Shown here piece by piece: positions 13,801-25,742 of a DNA stretch of 64,000 bases. The first letter of the stretch is position 1, and every line of letters begins with the position of its first letter. Source of the stretch: Theristus sp. LFF4_11 (lineage: Eukaryota; Nematoda; Chromadorea; Monhysterida; Xyalidae); contig JASANC010003433.1 in assembly GCA_030248135.1 (NCBI GenBank), forward strand, positions 1 to 64,000, written 5' to 3'. A program made the translations under genes and the position numbers. The notes under the pieces were generated by a model that saw nothing but the letters and a program-made list of their open reading frames with translations, ran no database searches and was not told the DNA's origin.

Positions 13801-16800
13801 CGGCGCTCAGTCGCCGACGTCGCCCCGGTCGCATCAGGTTTTTTTGACAACAAAAAATTTTCCTGTGAATTTTTGAAAAAAAACACATTTTTTTGCAATG
13901 AAATAGTTCTGGAAGAGGAATTTTCGGAGAAAACTTTGGTAACCCTTCGCAATTGCGTATTTGCTCTCGACACGATCTGATCTTGCAATAATGTAACATT
14001 CTTCCCTTTCTCCCCTTGGTCATGAACTTAATCAGTAAATGTTATTTCACATTAATCGTTTTTCAGGTGCTAGTAGAGTTGCAAGAATTAACAGAGCCAT
14101 CGCATTGCCGATTCGAGTGGCGACAAACTGGCCGCTGGGTGAAATATGAGGAAGCGGTCGAGGTTGGAGCGTTGATATGTATTTCAATTGTCAGATTTAT
14201 CTTTGTCAGATTGTTTTTTATTTCATCAGGATTTGAAATTGACTTTTTCCCGCCAAATACATCACAGATCGGAGCGGACAAGTACAGCCGACCGCACGTG
14301 CCGACGCTGTCGTTTCACAGTTTATTGGAAGTACGAAAGCTGATTGAAATGGGTTAGTGGGGGGGGGGGCGTTGAAAAACACACACACACACGATAGCAA
14401 TAGTGCAATGAACTTTGCAGAGCCGTTTTAGTGAAGAATCAGGTTTCCAAATTTGATTCAAAACCTCAAGTTTTTTTTGGAAAAAAGCTCGTTGGTTCAC
14501 AAGACCACACAAATTTCTGGTGACTAAACAAACAGCCGATCGCTTTGTTGATGTGGTAAGACACATACATGTAATTAGCGTAACACATAGTTGAACGTCA
14601 GTTTTTTTAACGCCAGACGCCATATGCGGTTTTGCACGGTGGGTGAGCAACAGCAAACGTCCACCACTCGCTGGTTCACTTTCACTGCTCAGCCCACAAA
14701 AACCTTGACATCCCCTTGGTTTAATGTTTTCGTTTTGTTTGTTAAAAGCCGTTGAAATTCCTTCTGGTTTCAATCGTTTTTGTTTTGCTCAGGCGCTATC
14801 GTACTCGACCTCGACGTGGACGACTACAGTTCGCTGGTGGACGCGCTGCTCGACGTGGCGTTGTACAACTCGGCGCAGATCGAGCAACACGAGGAGCTGC
14901 CGCTGTTCCACGCGCTCGTCCTGCCGCACCGGCACATCCACGACCGGGTCACGTCGCGGCACAACACGAATGAAGCGAATAATGACTCGTTGATGGGACA
15001 GGTGTTGTTGGTTGATTGATGTGTTTGGAATGCTTTGCAGTGCTGACTAGATTGTGTTGAATTGTGACGTGCGGATTAGTGAGTTCGGTTCTGTCTAGCA
15101 ATTTTTTTCCGTTTTTAGTGTCTTCAATGTTCTCAATGTCTACCAAGTTTTTCAGTTGGTTTTAGAGTTGAAATTACGCCGTTTTCTCATGCTCGTTCTC
15201 ATTTCTTTTTCCCGTTTTTCATATTCTATTTTCACCTTCAGTAACAAATTCTTTTATGACTCCTCACGTTGCAAAGACTGAGCGTCGACAGGTCCGAATG
15301 AAAGAAAACCACTGACAATTGTTGTGTCATCTCGATTTTGTCTCCATTGATTTCCAGCATTTCTTCTCGACCTCTGCGATTTCACCATTGCCCTCGGTGT
15401 TCAGTCAACCGTCGTGCACACCAAATCCGGCGGCGCTTGTTTCATTCAACTGCAACAATTCGGTCACCGGACACACGAGACGGTAAGTCACGAAAATTGA
15501 GTGGTGGAGTTTGCTGGTTGACAAGGCACGGGCTGCCAACAAAAAACGACAACCAGCACAGACGGATATTCTGTCTGGCTGAAACATCAGCGAAACAGTG
15601 GGTACACATGCCACAAGCCACAGACATGAAACAGAGTTGTCCACAGCAGCACTGGTGCTTCCACCATCAAAAGACAATGAAATCTCGCTCAGCATTGAAA
15701 AAACAAAAATTACAGGAGTTCTCAACAGCACGAAACGAGTCGACTGTTGCGACCGACCAATCAGCGTGTCTCAAATGGATGTGCAAACAACGAAAGCGGG
15801 TGCAAACGATCACTGGTTGTCACCAATTCGGATGGAAACTCGGAAACCACAGCCGAAGACCCGCGGAAGCTTTATGGTTTGTTTTTCGAAATTTCAATCG
15901 TCAACAACGCTTGGATTTTCTTCGACACGCTCTCATTGCACAAGTCCTTGTCGTCGAAGTCAATATTGACGAAACCGTGTTTTGAGTTTGTTTTTCGTTT
16001 TCTATTTATTTGTCTCTGCTCGTGGGAGTCACACGCAGGGCGTTTCCTCCCACCCCCAAAATTTTTTGTTGCGATTTCAGGGGCTGAAACCGTGACAGAA
16101 GGAGGGTTTTCGGGTACGCTGAGTTCAAAAATGTTATTTACAAATTTGCCCGACGCTTCTACTGTGCCCTAAACGCGTATGCCATGGGGATGAGGAGGGA
16201 AAATTCCTTGATAATCAATTTTAAATGAAAAAACGCACCACAAGGAACCTGAAATCCTGTTACAAATACAAATCGAGGTCGCTGAGTCCGAATATGACGT
16301 TTATTTTGCCATACGAATTACTCCGTGCCCTAAAAACGGCCTCTATAGGGACGGAAAGGGGAAAAAATTGAAAAATCGGAAACTAGCCAAAAAAATTTAA
16401 AACTAAGCCATAAACACAAATCGAGGTCGCGGAGTCCGAATATGACGTTTATTTTGCCATACGAATTACTCCGCGCCCTAAAAACGGCTTCTATAGGGAC
16501 GGAAAAGGAAAAAATTGAAAAAATCGGAAACTAGCCAAAAAATCTGAAAACTGAGCCATAAATACAAATCAAGACCGCTGAGTCCGAATAAACATAATAT
16601 TCGAACTAAGCAACTTTAATTTGTTATTATGGCCCAGTTTTCAAATTTTTTTGACTAGTTTTCAATTTTTTAAATTTTTTCCCTTTCCGTCCCTATAGAG
16701 GCCGTTTTTAGGGCGCGGAGTAATTCGTATGGCAAAATAAACGTCATATTCGGACTCAGCAACCTCGATTTGTGTTTATGGCTTAGTTTTCAAAATTTTT

Positions 16801-19800
16801 TTGGCTAGTTTCCGATTTTTTCAATTTTTTCCCTTTCCGTCCCTATAAAGGCCGTTTTTAGGGCGCTGAGTAATTCGTATGGCAAAATAAACGTCATATT
16901 CGGACTCAGCGACCTCGATTTGTATTTGTAACAGGATTTCAGGTTCCTTGTGGTGCGTTTTTTCATTTAAAATTGATTTAGTTTTATTCGTTTTTTGAAT
17001 TTGTTGTGTTACAAAGGCATAAGAAACTCATTACAAGACCAAAACAATAAGTTTAGAGCGTGCAGGGGGTGCACAGATGAGAATACCTGCACGTTGAGTG
17101 TCTGCACCTAATTTCGAAACACTCATGATTCACTATTGTTCTATTTTGGTTGTATTTCGTGAGTCGTGTGACCAGGGCGTTTCCTTCCACCCCCAAAATT
17201 TTTTGTTGCGATTTCAGGGGCTGAAACCGTGACAGAAGGGGGGTTTTCGGGTACGCTGAGCCAACGACCAATCAAATGGGGCACTGTCTCACTGATTCAG
17301 CACACCAGCACGACGCAGCGAGCGTATTTGCCGACTGTGCATTAGCAGCGAGCATTCATGAACGCCACCAACCGCGGCGCAGTCAGTGCACGCTGAAACG
17401 CTCGCTGACGGACGCCGCACGACTCTCCGGTCAACTGGTACGCCAGCGGTGGCACGCGCTGCGAACCGGTGATCGAGAACTCTTGAAACGATTGGATGCC
17501 AGTGAGATGCGAGTTTTAGTTTGCCGTTTTGCTTGTCTATCAAAGAGCTGCGTTTAGTTTGCTGATGATATTGTCAGCTTTGTGAAATGGCTGGCTTCAG
17601 CTTCAACTTTGGCATTGTTGCTTTTTTTCATTGATTGCAGACTGTGAAATCGCGGTGAATCTGATCGGTGAGGTTGATTTTCTTGAGCGTCCCGTTCTCG
17701 TTTTTGCGCGTCTCTTGCAGCCAGTCGTCATGCCAACCTTAACCGAGGTAACATCGAAAAAACGACGTTTTGGCGAAGTGAAAGAAATAACGTCACAATC
17801 TTTTGATCAAACACGTGTTTGAGGGGGGGGGGGGGGGTTGCGCTAAAATGATATGTTGGCTAAATACAAAAACTCAAATAAAATTTGAAACTAACCACCT
17901 TATAAATTGTTTTTGAGAAAACTAAGACCACCCCTTTTTGTCAATGTCAGGTGCCGCTGCCGGTTCGTTTCGTGTTCCTTTTGATGGGACCACGCCGTGC
18001 TGTGTCCGACTACCATGAGCTTGGTCGTTCAATATCGACGCTGTTATCAAACAAGGTTGGAAGTCGAAAAACTTATTGTTTTGAAAATGACGTTTTTCGA
18101 CGGAATTGTTTGTTATTTTTGGATGGGCTCATGGAAATTTTTCCTGGTGTCCTTTTTCGGTGGATTATTAGCGATCAATGGGTTCGATGGGAGGGAAACG
18201 GTGGGAATCTTACCACAAGACTTCGCGATTTTAATTGCGTTAAGAATAACCGAAAGTATGTGGTTTGTTAGCTGAAATCAAGCACACCGTTTGTGGCTAA
18301 CCATGCAAAAAATTTCAAAACGTTTCCATTGCGATTTGTCTGCCAGGGCTTCCAAAAGGCGGCCTACCTCGCCGAGGGCCACTTGCACGTCGTGCGCGCC
18401 ATCAACGAATTCCTCGACGACTCGATCGTACTGCCGCCCGGCGACGTCGAGCAGCGCAGCTTGGTCGACTTCTCGCAGATCAAAACCAAATCCAAGCATT
18501 TGAGAGAGCGCCGCTTGGCGTTGACGCGACGCCCGTCCGAATTAGATCGTCTGTTTTATCTTATCGTTTATTTTGGTTCCGACCCGACGATAGATAGGTG
18601 AACAGTTTCATGCATGACGCCGGGATTCAAAATGGGCAGTGATCCGAGTCTGCTAAATACGACCGGCTCACTAGGCTACTTTGAATTGCCACATAAAGAT
18701 TGAAACTAGTTTCCTTTCTATACGTCTGCACACGAATTGAGTGCAGAACCCAAAAAAATGGATAATAGTATAGTAGTATTGTCAGTTTATTGGAACCTCT
18801 ACTAGATAAAAAAACATACCAGTCTGATTATCACACGTCACTGGTTGTCCGACCCGACCGGAGAATTCCGGGCACCCAAACAATGTAGAACGTTCGAAAA
18901 AGCAATATTTCAAGCCAATCAGTGTCCACTCAAGCAGACCGTCTTCCTGAAAACCCACCGTTCCCGCTCAGAACTCCTAAAGGACGAGTGCCTGCGTCTC
19001 CGCTCTGACCCGCTACTCCGAACGGGCCGCCTCTTTGGGGGCGTTCGAAGGGAACTGCGACACCGGGCGCCGTTTCTGGCCTCCGACTTCACGGACGCTC
19101 TCAACTGGCAATGTCTGCTGACCATTCTGTTCATATTCTTCACGTGCTTCTTTCCCGCTGTGACGTTCGGCGCTATACTCGGTGGGCGTCTCGTGTTGTT
19201 TTTTGAAAGACAGCTTTTAGACAGACAGATAAGACAGACAAACTTCCGTGTCCGCCGAAGTTTGCTACCTTATACAAACGATGAGCCGATGTTGAGAGTT
19301 AACTTTAAAGTCGATTTCAGAACAACCCCCGTGTACAAGAAACATCACAGTTATATAGGCGAGAACTATCATAATTAGTGAGTAAATTACCTAATTATAA
19401 ATGATAAATACGCATAATTCGATCACATTATCTTTATGGTTTACCGGAACCGGCGCACAAACAAATAAAAAAAGACTGGCTTTTTCAGTGAACGTATGGC
19501 AGTGTGAAATACAGTCCGCCATAAATTCTGTTGCTCAGTTCTAAAATCGATTCCACTCATGCGTATCATGCGGCGCCATTTCGAAATTTGACCCCCAGTG
19601 ATTTCTCCACCTTCTTTCCACTGGTGTATTGTATGTGTGTGCCAGTGGGTTTGTGTGTGTGCCCTGCCACCGGCCAGCATCGCGTTCAGACCAGGAAAAC
19701 AGCGGTCCGGTCGCAATAATAATAATTTCCTCAGCATTCATGTTGTTTATTGTTCTTGTGCAATCGTTTGCTCAGGCGAAGCGACGCATTCAATCGGCGT

Positions 19801-22800
19801 CAAAGAGACGCTGTTCGCAACGAGCGTGTCCGGCGTCATCTACGCGCTGCTGTCGACGCAGCCGCTGCTGCTACTGGGCGCTAGTGGGCCGATGCTCGCG
19901 TATGAGGCTAGTCTCCATCAGGTATGGTCGAATGGTCGACACTCGTCACTCGTTCAGAGGGCACGTGGTTTCGTTCGATTGTATTTCGGTCCTGGAATGG
20001 ATCTGATTGCACACACTGGCGTGTCGTTGATTGTCGGGCTCAATTGTGGAAAAGATATTGTCAAGTTCTCGTTGTTAAGGCCCGTTTATACCGGACGTAT
20101 GCGCATACGGTACGGCACGTCCCGTCATGTTCACGTCACCTTAGGTCTCGTGTTTAGTGCATACTGCTGTTCCATACCTGACGTACGTCGACGTACGTCT
20201 GCATACGTCAGGTATAAATGGGCTTTTAGTGTCGGTTTTTTTCAAAATTGAGCTGAAAAAAATTGAGCTGAGCTTCTTTCTTGAGCACAGTTCCTCCGTA
20301 CGGTCGACATCGATTTGCTGCCGGCACGAGTTTGGATCGCCGCGTTCGCCGCCCTGTTCTGCGTTGTCCTGGTGGCGTTCGAAGGATCGCTGCTCATTCG
20401 GTACAATTCTGTTTCGGTCTTATTTCAGGTCTCTCCACTCCTCACCTCCAGTTGAACAAGCCCAGTTGAGCAGTGTCTACTTGATTCCGTTCTGATTGTT
20501 TGACTGGTGACATTTCCATTTTTGCAATGCAAGAATTGCACCGGCGTTTGAAAACAGTAGTTTTTTAAACATTTTCGCATTCGCTTCTTTTGCTTCATCA
20601 AGCAACGCAACAGTCAAAACTGCAAAACATTGCACGTTGATGCAATCTGGTATTTTGGCATGCTGATTGGCTGGATCGAGCAGGTTAGGCCCATAACTAA
20701 ACCCATTTCAAAAGCGGCCAATCAACTGATGGCGGTTGAATACGTATGCCAAAAAAATCGTTTTTTTTAGCTACGTCACTCGGTTTGCCGACGACATTTT
20801 GTCAGCATTAATTTCTGTTGTGTTCTTCGTGGAGTGTTTCGATTTCATTCGTAAGGTAATGTCTGGTTATTGTCATATTTTGTTCGTATGGCTTTTTTGG
20901 TGGTTTCGTTGACCTCGACGTCAACATCACATTATAATTTGCTTTTTGTGGTTACCATCGGAAAGCATTCTTGTAAACCGATTTCAAAACAACGGGAACA
21001 ATCGAATCACAGAGTGCCTTGCAATAATCATTTGCGACAGGATCGCGTTGAGACCAACTGAGACATATATTACCGTACGTTATACCGTAAGACAGGCAGT
21101 GACAACACTTGACACGACTGCAGGTGTTCCGGTACAATCAAGTGCTCACCCTGGCGCAATATCACACTGATCATGAGTACAGCTGCGCGGTTGACTCGTG
21201 CAACTGCACGCGATCACCGCTGAGGCAACACGCGGCGCTGCACTCACCGTCGGATCTACATCACAACAACGGACAGTGCGTCGATTGCGTGTTTGGAGTT
21301 GTTGATTCGCTTACGTATGGATACGTTTTTTGTTGCATACAGTTGATAACACCGCAACAAATAAAGCAAAATACTATGCGAGCAATTTCTCACACGCTGT
21401 CATGATCTTATCACCTTGCAACGGATAACATTGACGTGATATGAACCTATATTTCATACGAATGAGAATCCTAAGAAATCAACCAAGTTGTAGGATGGTT
21501 CTGTGCATTTCGGCCTGGCCGTATTGCTTAAAGGCGTGTATTGTTTGAAAAACGTGATGTAGCTCTGTCAGATCGGCACATTTTCTCGTGCCTGTGAGCA
21601 ACTCCGTGAATGTGTGCCATTTTTCACCAATTTCAGTCACCACTTCGACCTGTACAAGCCGTACCAGCAGTGTCACCAGCCGAACACGGCGCTGCTCACT
21701 GCGACGCTCGTCCTCGGCACCTTCTCGGTGGCGTTCATAATGCGGCGATTTCGAAATTCCACCTATTTCGGCCGAACGGTCAGTGGGGTGTTGCTTGGTG
21801 AAAGTGCACTCGGTGCTTGTAGACCAGTAGTTTCTCATCTGATTGCTTGTGCAACACTTCGGCAGACATGCACCCCAACTCCATAACATATCCAACAATT
21901 GTGTGCATGAATCGCTGAGTTCGCCGGAGTTTGGTAGTTGGATTTGTTTTAAAGCTAGACTGTATGCGATGCGCATGTCGTGTGCTTGATTGTCACACTG
22001 CTGCGCCTTGTTTCCAACGTGTTCGGCTTTCAACGTTTCTGCCCGCCCGTTAGTAAAGCGGTTTTCGTTTTCCGCGCCTTTCAGTATGATTGTTCACCAT
22101 ACTCAGTGCGGACATATTTGCCAAAAAAATATATTTTCCGAGTACGAGGAAAATAGCATGAAAATGTCCAGCATATTTGACGCCTTCATTGCGGAAGACA
22201 CCTCCCAACGTTCTAGCATTCGACTCTTCACTTTCTGACATTTCAGTTCGTCAGCGTTCTTTTTTTTTCTTTTTTTCAGGTGCGCCGTGCGCTCGGCGAC
22301 TTCAGCTTGACGGTAGCGATCCTGGGCATGATCGCGTTGGACGTCTGGCTGATCAACGGCCACGAACTGACCGTGAAACTCCGCGTGACGCACGACACCG
22401 CGCCGACGGACGCCACACGCCACTGGCTGGTCGGCGGCGTTTCGTTTTTTTTGTCTGTCATTTCTGGTAGTTTTTTTGCGAATTTTTCCTTTGTACCACC
22501 GATTCAGGCCTCTGAAATGAACGCTGAATGTTTTGTTGAACGGCTTCTTTATTATTGTGCACTGATGACGTTGCACAACATTGATGCGACCAATCAACGT
22601 GTTTGCCACATTTTATTCAGTTTTGTTGCTTCGTTATTTAGGTTTCGCCGTGGCCGGTCCCACTGTGGTTCATCCCCGTCTCGGCGGCTGCTGGCGCACT
22701 CTTGTTCCTGTTGCTTTTCATCGAGACGGAAGTTTGCCAGTGAGATTTTCTACATTTTCGCATAACCGCTGTTTGAATCCAGCTGCAGTATTTGAAATAC

Positions 22801-24805
22801 AGCACATGGGTCAACTTCGCATTTTTGGCTTTAGAAGTGTGTGAACAAATCTCAAAATTTCAATGCAAAAAAAACCTGAAAAAACACATTTCGCAGAGCA
22901 ATAATGGCGAAAAAGGAGAACTGCCTCCGCAAAGGCACCGGCTACCATTGGGACCTTGCGCTGTCTGGCCTGTTGTTGGTGTTGTGCGCCGGGTTCGGTC
23001 GGTCGAAGAAACGATTCTGTTTTCATTCGGAAACGATTATTGTGATTATTGTGAAATTGAAGCGCATTTTCAAAGAACGTTCACGTTTTTCTTCGCGTGC
23101 AGGTCTTCCATTCATGTGCTCGGCGCCCGTGCGCTCACAGGCGCACCTAAACTCACTGACCAACTACGCGCTCAGGGCACCCGGGCAGAAACCGAAAGTC
23201 AGCGGTGTTATCGAGCAACGGGTCACCGCGCTGGTGTTGCATTTGTTGATTGGTTAGGACGGTGTTTTTGTGGTTTCTTGCACGTAACGGACGCTAAGTG
23301 CGAATCTATAAGTGATAAAATACGCATCGGGGCAACCATTAAAAGAAAACAATCCACAAGTGACGTTTCTTGTTGGCAGGTCTGGTCTGCATTCCCGCCG
23401 TGCTGCAGTATCTCAGTCAAATTCCAGTGGCGATATTCTTCGGTGTGTTCTTGTATCTCGGTGTGATGAACATCTATGGCAATGACATGCTCGCTCGCGC
23501 CGTGTTGCTGCTGGTGCCTGTGAAGTATCACCCGAGCGTTCCGTACTGTCTCAGAGTTGGTCGACACTTGTCCGTGCTTGCATTGTTGTTGTTGATTTGC
23601 AACAGTTCTCGCAACAGTTTTCCACAACCGTAGCAATCAACCAACAGCAACCGTAAATTGTGGTAGAAGAATTCGCTGAAGCCGCTGCTTACCGCCAGCG
23701 CCAATTTTCAGATAATTACGGTTTGAAAAAATTCGTTGCAATTCCGACCCATCCGTTTTTGTTATTTTTCAAAGACCAAGAAACACCGATTAAACAGCAT
23801 GAAAACAGCATGTAACATTCGTATCTCCATACTGTCTGAACTGAACAGTTTTATCGGAGCTTCCTGCATTCTTGCGAAATAAAATCCTTGAATGAAACAT
23901 GGTGACCTCCAAACATAGCAGTCGTCGTGTTCGTCGCAGAAAGCAGCGTGTCTTTGTGCGGCGGACTCGACGTGCTTGAGTTGGTTGAAGCGCGTGTGCT
24001 ACGACGCTGTTCCACTTCATGGTGTACCTTTTTGGCTTGCCTACTCATGGTGTCACACTTCTCTGGTATCATATTATGCCGAGAACTGCAGAATAAAACT
24101 GACTGACTGACTGACTGACTAGCTTCTGCGGGTATTACTGTTATCATGGTTTCTACGACGAATCTGGCTTTTGAACAATTCACTCTTCATTATTCACTGG
24201 CAGGTTCGCACGTGGCGCATGCACGTGTTCTCGTTCATACAGCTGCTGTGTTTCGCGTTCGTCACGTGCACCAAGTACTATCCGCCCACCGCCATCGGCT
24301 TCCCCATCGCCGTCGTCATCGCAGTGCTCGTACGACATCGCATATTGCCGTTGTTGTTCTCGCAGTGCGAACTGGACGCGGTATGGTGGTGTATTGGCTG
24401 TTTTTTTGCGGATTACGGGTTTGTGGAGGATTTTGTGCGAAAGGGTTACTGGATATGATGTATGTATGTAAGTCCTAGTTTATCCAACAAAACTCGATAA
24501 AAATGCTGTCAATCCACCAATCCATGAAGTTTGGATGTTTGTGGTTATTGATATTATAGACCAGCGAACATGGTCCGCCGAGCAAGGAATCACTGTTGAT
24601 TCTGTGTAGCTCCATTGTCTCCTCGATTCCATGGAATGTCGCCACAACAAGTCGTGTTTGCTGTCATCGTTTCGATGCGAGCACACCGATTGTAATGATC
24701 CATCATGAATTGCAGCTTGACGGCGACGACGACGACCAGGACGACCACATGGACATGTACGAGGAGTCGCGGCACAATCGCATGAAAACTCGACCGGGCC
24801 CGTGA
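7841..24805 (+). CDS. SLC4-family anion exchanger (band 3-like), 27 exons
   Basis: Membrane Cl-/HCO3- exchanger. Exons: 7841-8017, 10794-10955, 11378-12010, 13128-13222, 13576-13837, 14067-14162, 14268-14352, 14793-15001, 15358-15482, 15716-15876, 17301-17501, 17641-17747, 17951-18055, 18347-18597, 18823-19181, 19776-19921, 20291-20400, 20771-20855, 21124-21275, 21637-21778, 22280-22438, 22642-22739, 22897-22997, 23103-23252, 23380-23555, 24204-24380, 24716-24805. All phases agree and the total is 4614 nt (1537 aa). The cytoplasmic band-3 domain starts near VLVELQELTEPSHCRFEWRQ and includes GEVDFLERPV. The membrane domain has DPLLRTGRLFGG, FPAVTFGAILG, QPLLLLGASGP, VAFEGSLL, KGTGYHWDL, FFGVFLYLGV and KYHPSVPY...VRTWRMHVF. 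The last resembles AE1-3 (KYHPDVPY, KTWRMHLF) more than Na-bicarbonate cotransporters. The N-terminal region is unusually long, low-complexity and Ser/Arg/Gln-rich. Exon 4 (13128-13222) and the start exon are the least certain parts. Confidence 0.9.
8591..10150 (-). mobile_element. hAT DNA transposon, non-autonomous or decayed
   Basis: Both ends read TAGGGATGG inward, and the element is flanked by an exact 8-bp target duplication CTCATAAA (8583-8590 and 10151-10158), diagnostic of hAT. Sub-terminal regions (8596-8720 and 10028-10145) are arrays of CCGGATCCGGCAAATTTGCC-like palindromic units. The element is 1560 bp and carries only the C-terminal part of a transposase. It sits in intron 1 of the anion exchanger, in antisense orientation. 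Confidence 0.93.
8873..9703 (-). pseudogene. hAT transposase C-terminal fragment, frameshifted
   Basis: The frame read from 9703 ends with a typical hAT dimerisation region (YPKLSTIARRYLAPLPTSVA, then SERMFSEA and LSTQNAEKVMFLNG) and has a ZBED-like IMATYVDPRYKN segment further upstream. Sequence upstream of about 9480 encodes transposase in another frame (VLPAVCALKQ and LLTSIDTRF, 9579 down to about 9480). A frameshift therefore separates the two parts. The N-terminal BED finger and first catalytic residues are missing, so it should be inactive. Confidence 0.88.
10363..10618 (-). repeat. tRNA-derived SINE-like unit in tandem (two copies)
   Basis: Read on the minus strand, each copy starts GCACTCCGCGGTGGTCAAGTGG (box A-like) and contains GGTTCGAATCCCACTC (box B), as a tRNA-derived head would. 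The copies at about 10363-10450 and 10535-10618 lie in a directly repeated unit of about 172 bp sharing ATCATCGGAAAAAAGTTACGAA. No full cloverleaf with a good acceptor stem is apparent. Confidence 0.7.
16037..16122. repeat. 86-bp direct repeat, left copy
   Basis: CAGGGCGTTTCC through GGGTACGCTGAG is repeated in the same orientation at 17173-17260 with few differences. The two copies bracket the palindromic array 16212-16979 inside an intron of the anion exchanger. Confidence 0.85.
16212..16979. repeat. Palindromic array of a 148-bp unit (three forward, three inverted)
   Basis: The unit (GAGTCCGAATATGACGTTTA core, with CTATAGGGACGG) recurs at about 16274, 16422 and 16566 in one orientation and at about 16598, 16747 and 16897 in the other. 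The outer ends AATCAATTTTAAATG and its reverse complement close the foldback. There is no coding capacity. It is likely a foldback-type element. Confidence 0.85.
17173..17260. repeat. 86-bp direct repeat, right copy
   Basis: Same orientation copy of 16037-16122. The pair is separated by about 1.05 kb containing the palindromic array. Confidence 0.85.
19439..19472 (+). repeat. SINE 3'-tail fragment
   Basis: GGTTTACCGGAACCGGCGC followed by AAATAAAAAAAG resembles the final part of the SINE at 55216-55456. It is a short truncated copy in an intron of the anion exchanger. Confidence 0.45.
20078..20225. mobile_element. 148-bp MITE, Harbinger-like
   Basis: Imperfect terminal inverted repeats (AGGCCCGTTTATACCGGACG against the reverse complement of GACGTATACC-type right end, GGTATAAATGGGCTT) are flanked by TTA on both sides (20075-20077 and 20226-20228). 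A 3-bp TTA duplication is typical of PIF/Harbinger elements. It lies in an intron of the anion exchanger. Confidence 0.65.
24029..24120 (+). repeat. Dispersed repeat copy with (TGAC)n tail
   Basis: GCTTGCCTACTCATGGTGTC and the following CTTCTCTGGTAT...TATGCCG match 43346-43415, and both run into GACTGACTGACT tails. It lies in the intron before exon 26 of the anion exchanger. Confidence 0.6.
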
Positions 24806-25089
24806 ATCATCTGCGTTTTGCGGGTTGTTTTTGTTGTTGTTGAAAAATGTGATAGATATTTTCTGGTTTTTCTTGCTTTGACAGCAATGTTTCCATACAT
24901 TGAAAGAGCCATCTTTTGCGAAAGTGTGCATTTTTTGCATTGAATTTTGATAGTGTGAGTGAGCGACCATTTCTGGACAGGACACTCTGTTATAACACGG
25001 TGATGTTGCACAGCCACAAACATACACACAAAAGCCTTTTGCGTTGACACGCGCGCTGCTGTATTGTCGTGTGTGTCGGTTTGTTAAGC

Positions 25090-25155
25090 GGCATTCATGA
25101 AGCAGTATTTGTGGCCGCGTAGCTGTGCGTCACTGAATACTGCTTCATGAATGCC
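25090..25155. repeat. Perfect 20-bp inverted repeat (66-nt hairpin)
   Basis: GGCATTCATGAAGCAGTATT and its exact reverse complement are separated by 26 nt, 285 bp past the anion-exchanger stop codon. It could be a small foldback remnant, a transcribed hairpin, or a 3' end structure. No precursor features beyond the hairpin are visible. Confidence 0.75.
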
Positions 25156-25742
25156 CGTTTACATGCTGTGTTATAAAGAAAGCATTCAGAATAGGACTTT
25201 AGATACTTGGTTGGCTGCTTCTTGAGAGGCATCTGGTTGGTCTCATGCCAGTGCGATGCAGCTGGTCCGCAAAAGATGGTTTCGTTTTGTAAATATGTTG
25301 TTTTCATATTCCGATAGTTTTTATTTTTTGGTTGTGTACATAACTTTTCATGGTTGCGTGGTTTTTTTTGCTCGTCAGTCTTCCAACGACTATGATATGC
25401 AGGTGCAAATTGGCCAATATCTCCGCTTTTCCATGTTCAAATGATATTGCTCTTTTGATTTTCAATTCCAGTCACGATTTCTCTCAGTGTGCAAAAGTTT
25501 TCTTTGTCGAATATGTTCCTTTTTTGGCAATAGAGTTTTTTTGCAATTTTTGGGGTTTATTTCGTTTTTTGCAGCAAATGTATTTGACAAACAGAAAAGA
25601 GCAGGCACACAGTTGTTGCACATTTTCCGAATATTGCCATCAGAAATGGAAAGTTTGAAAAGAAGTTTTGGCCAATCGAATAAGATTCTGTGGCTGTACA
25701 GAAAAGTTTATCCAAAAAATCGCTAAAAAGTCACAAAATTAC

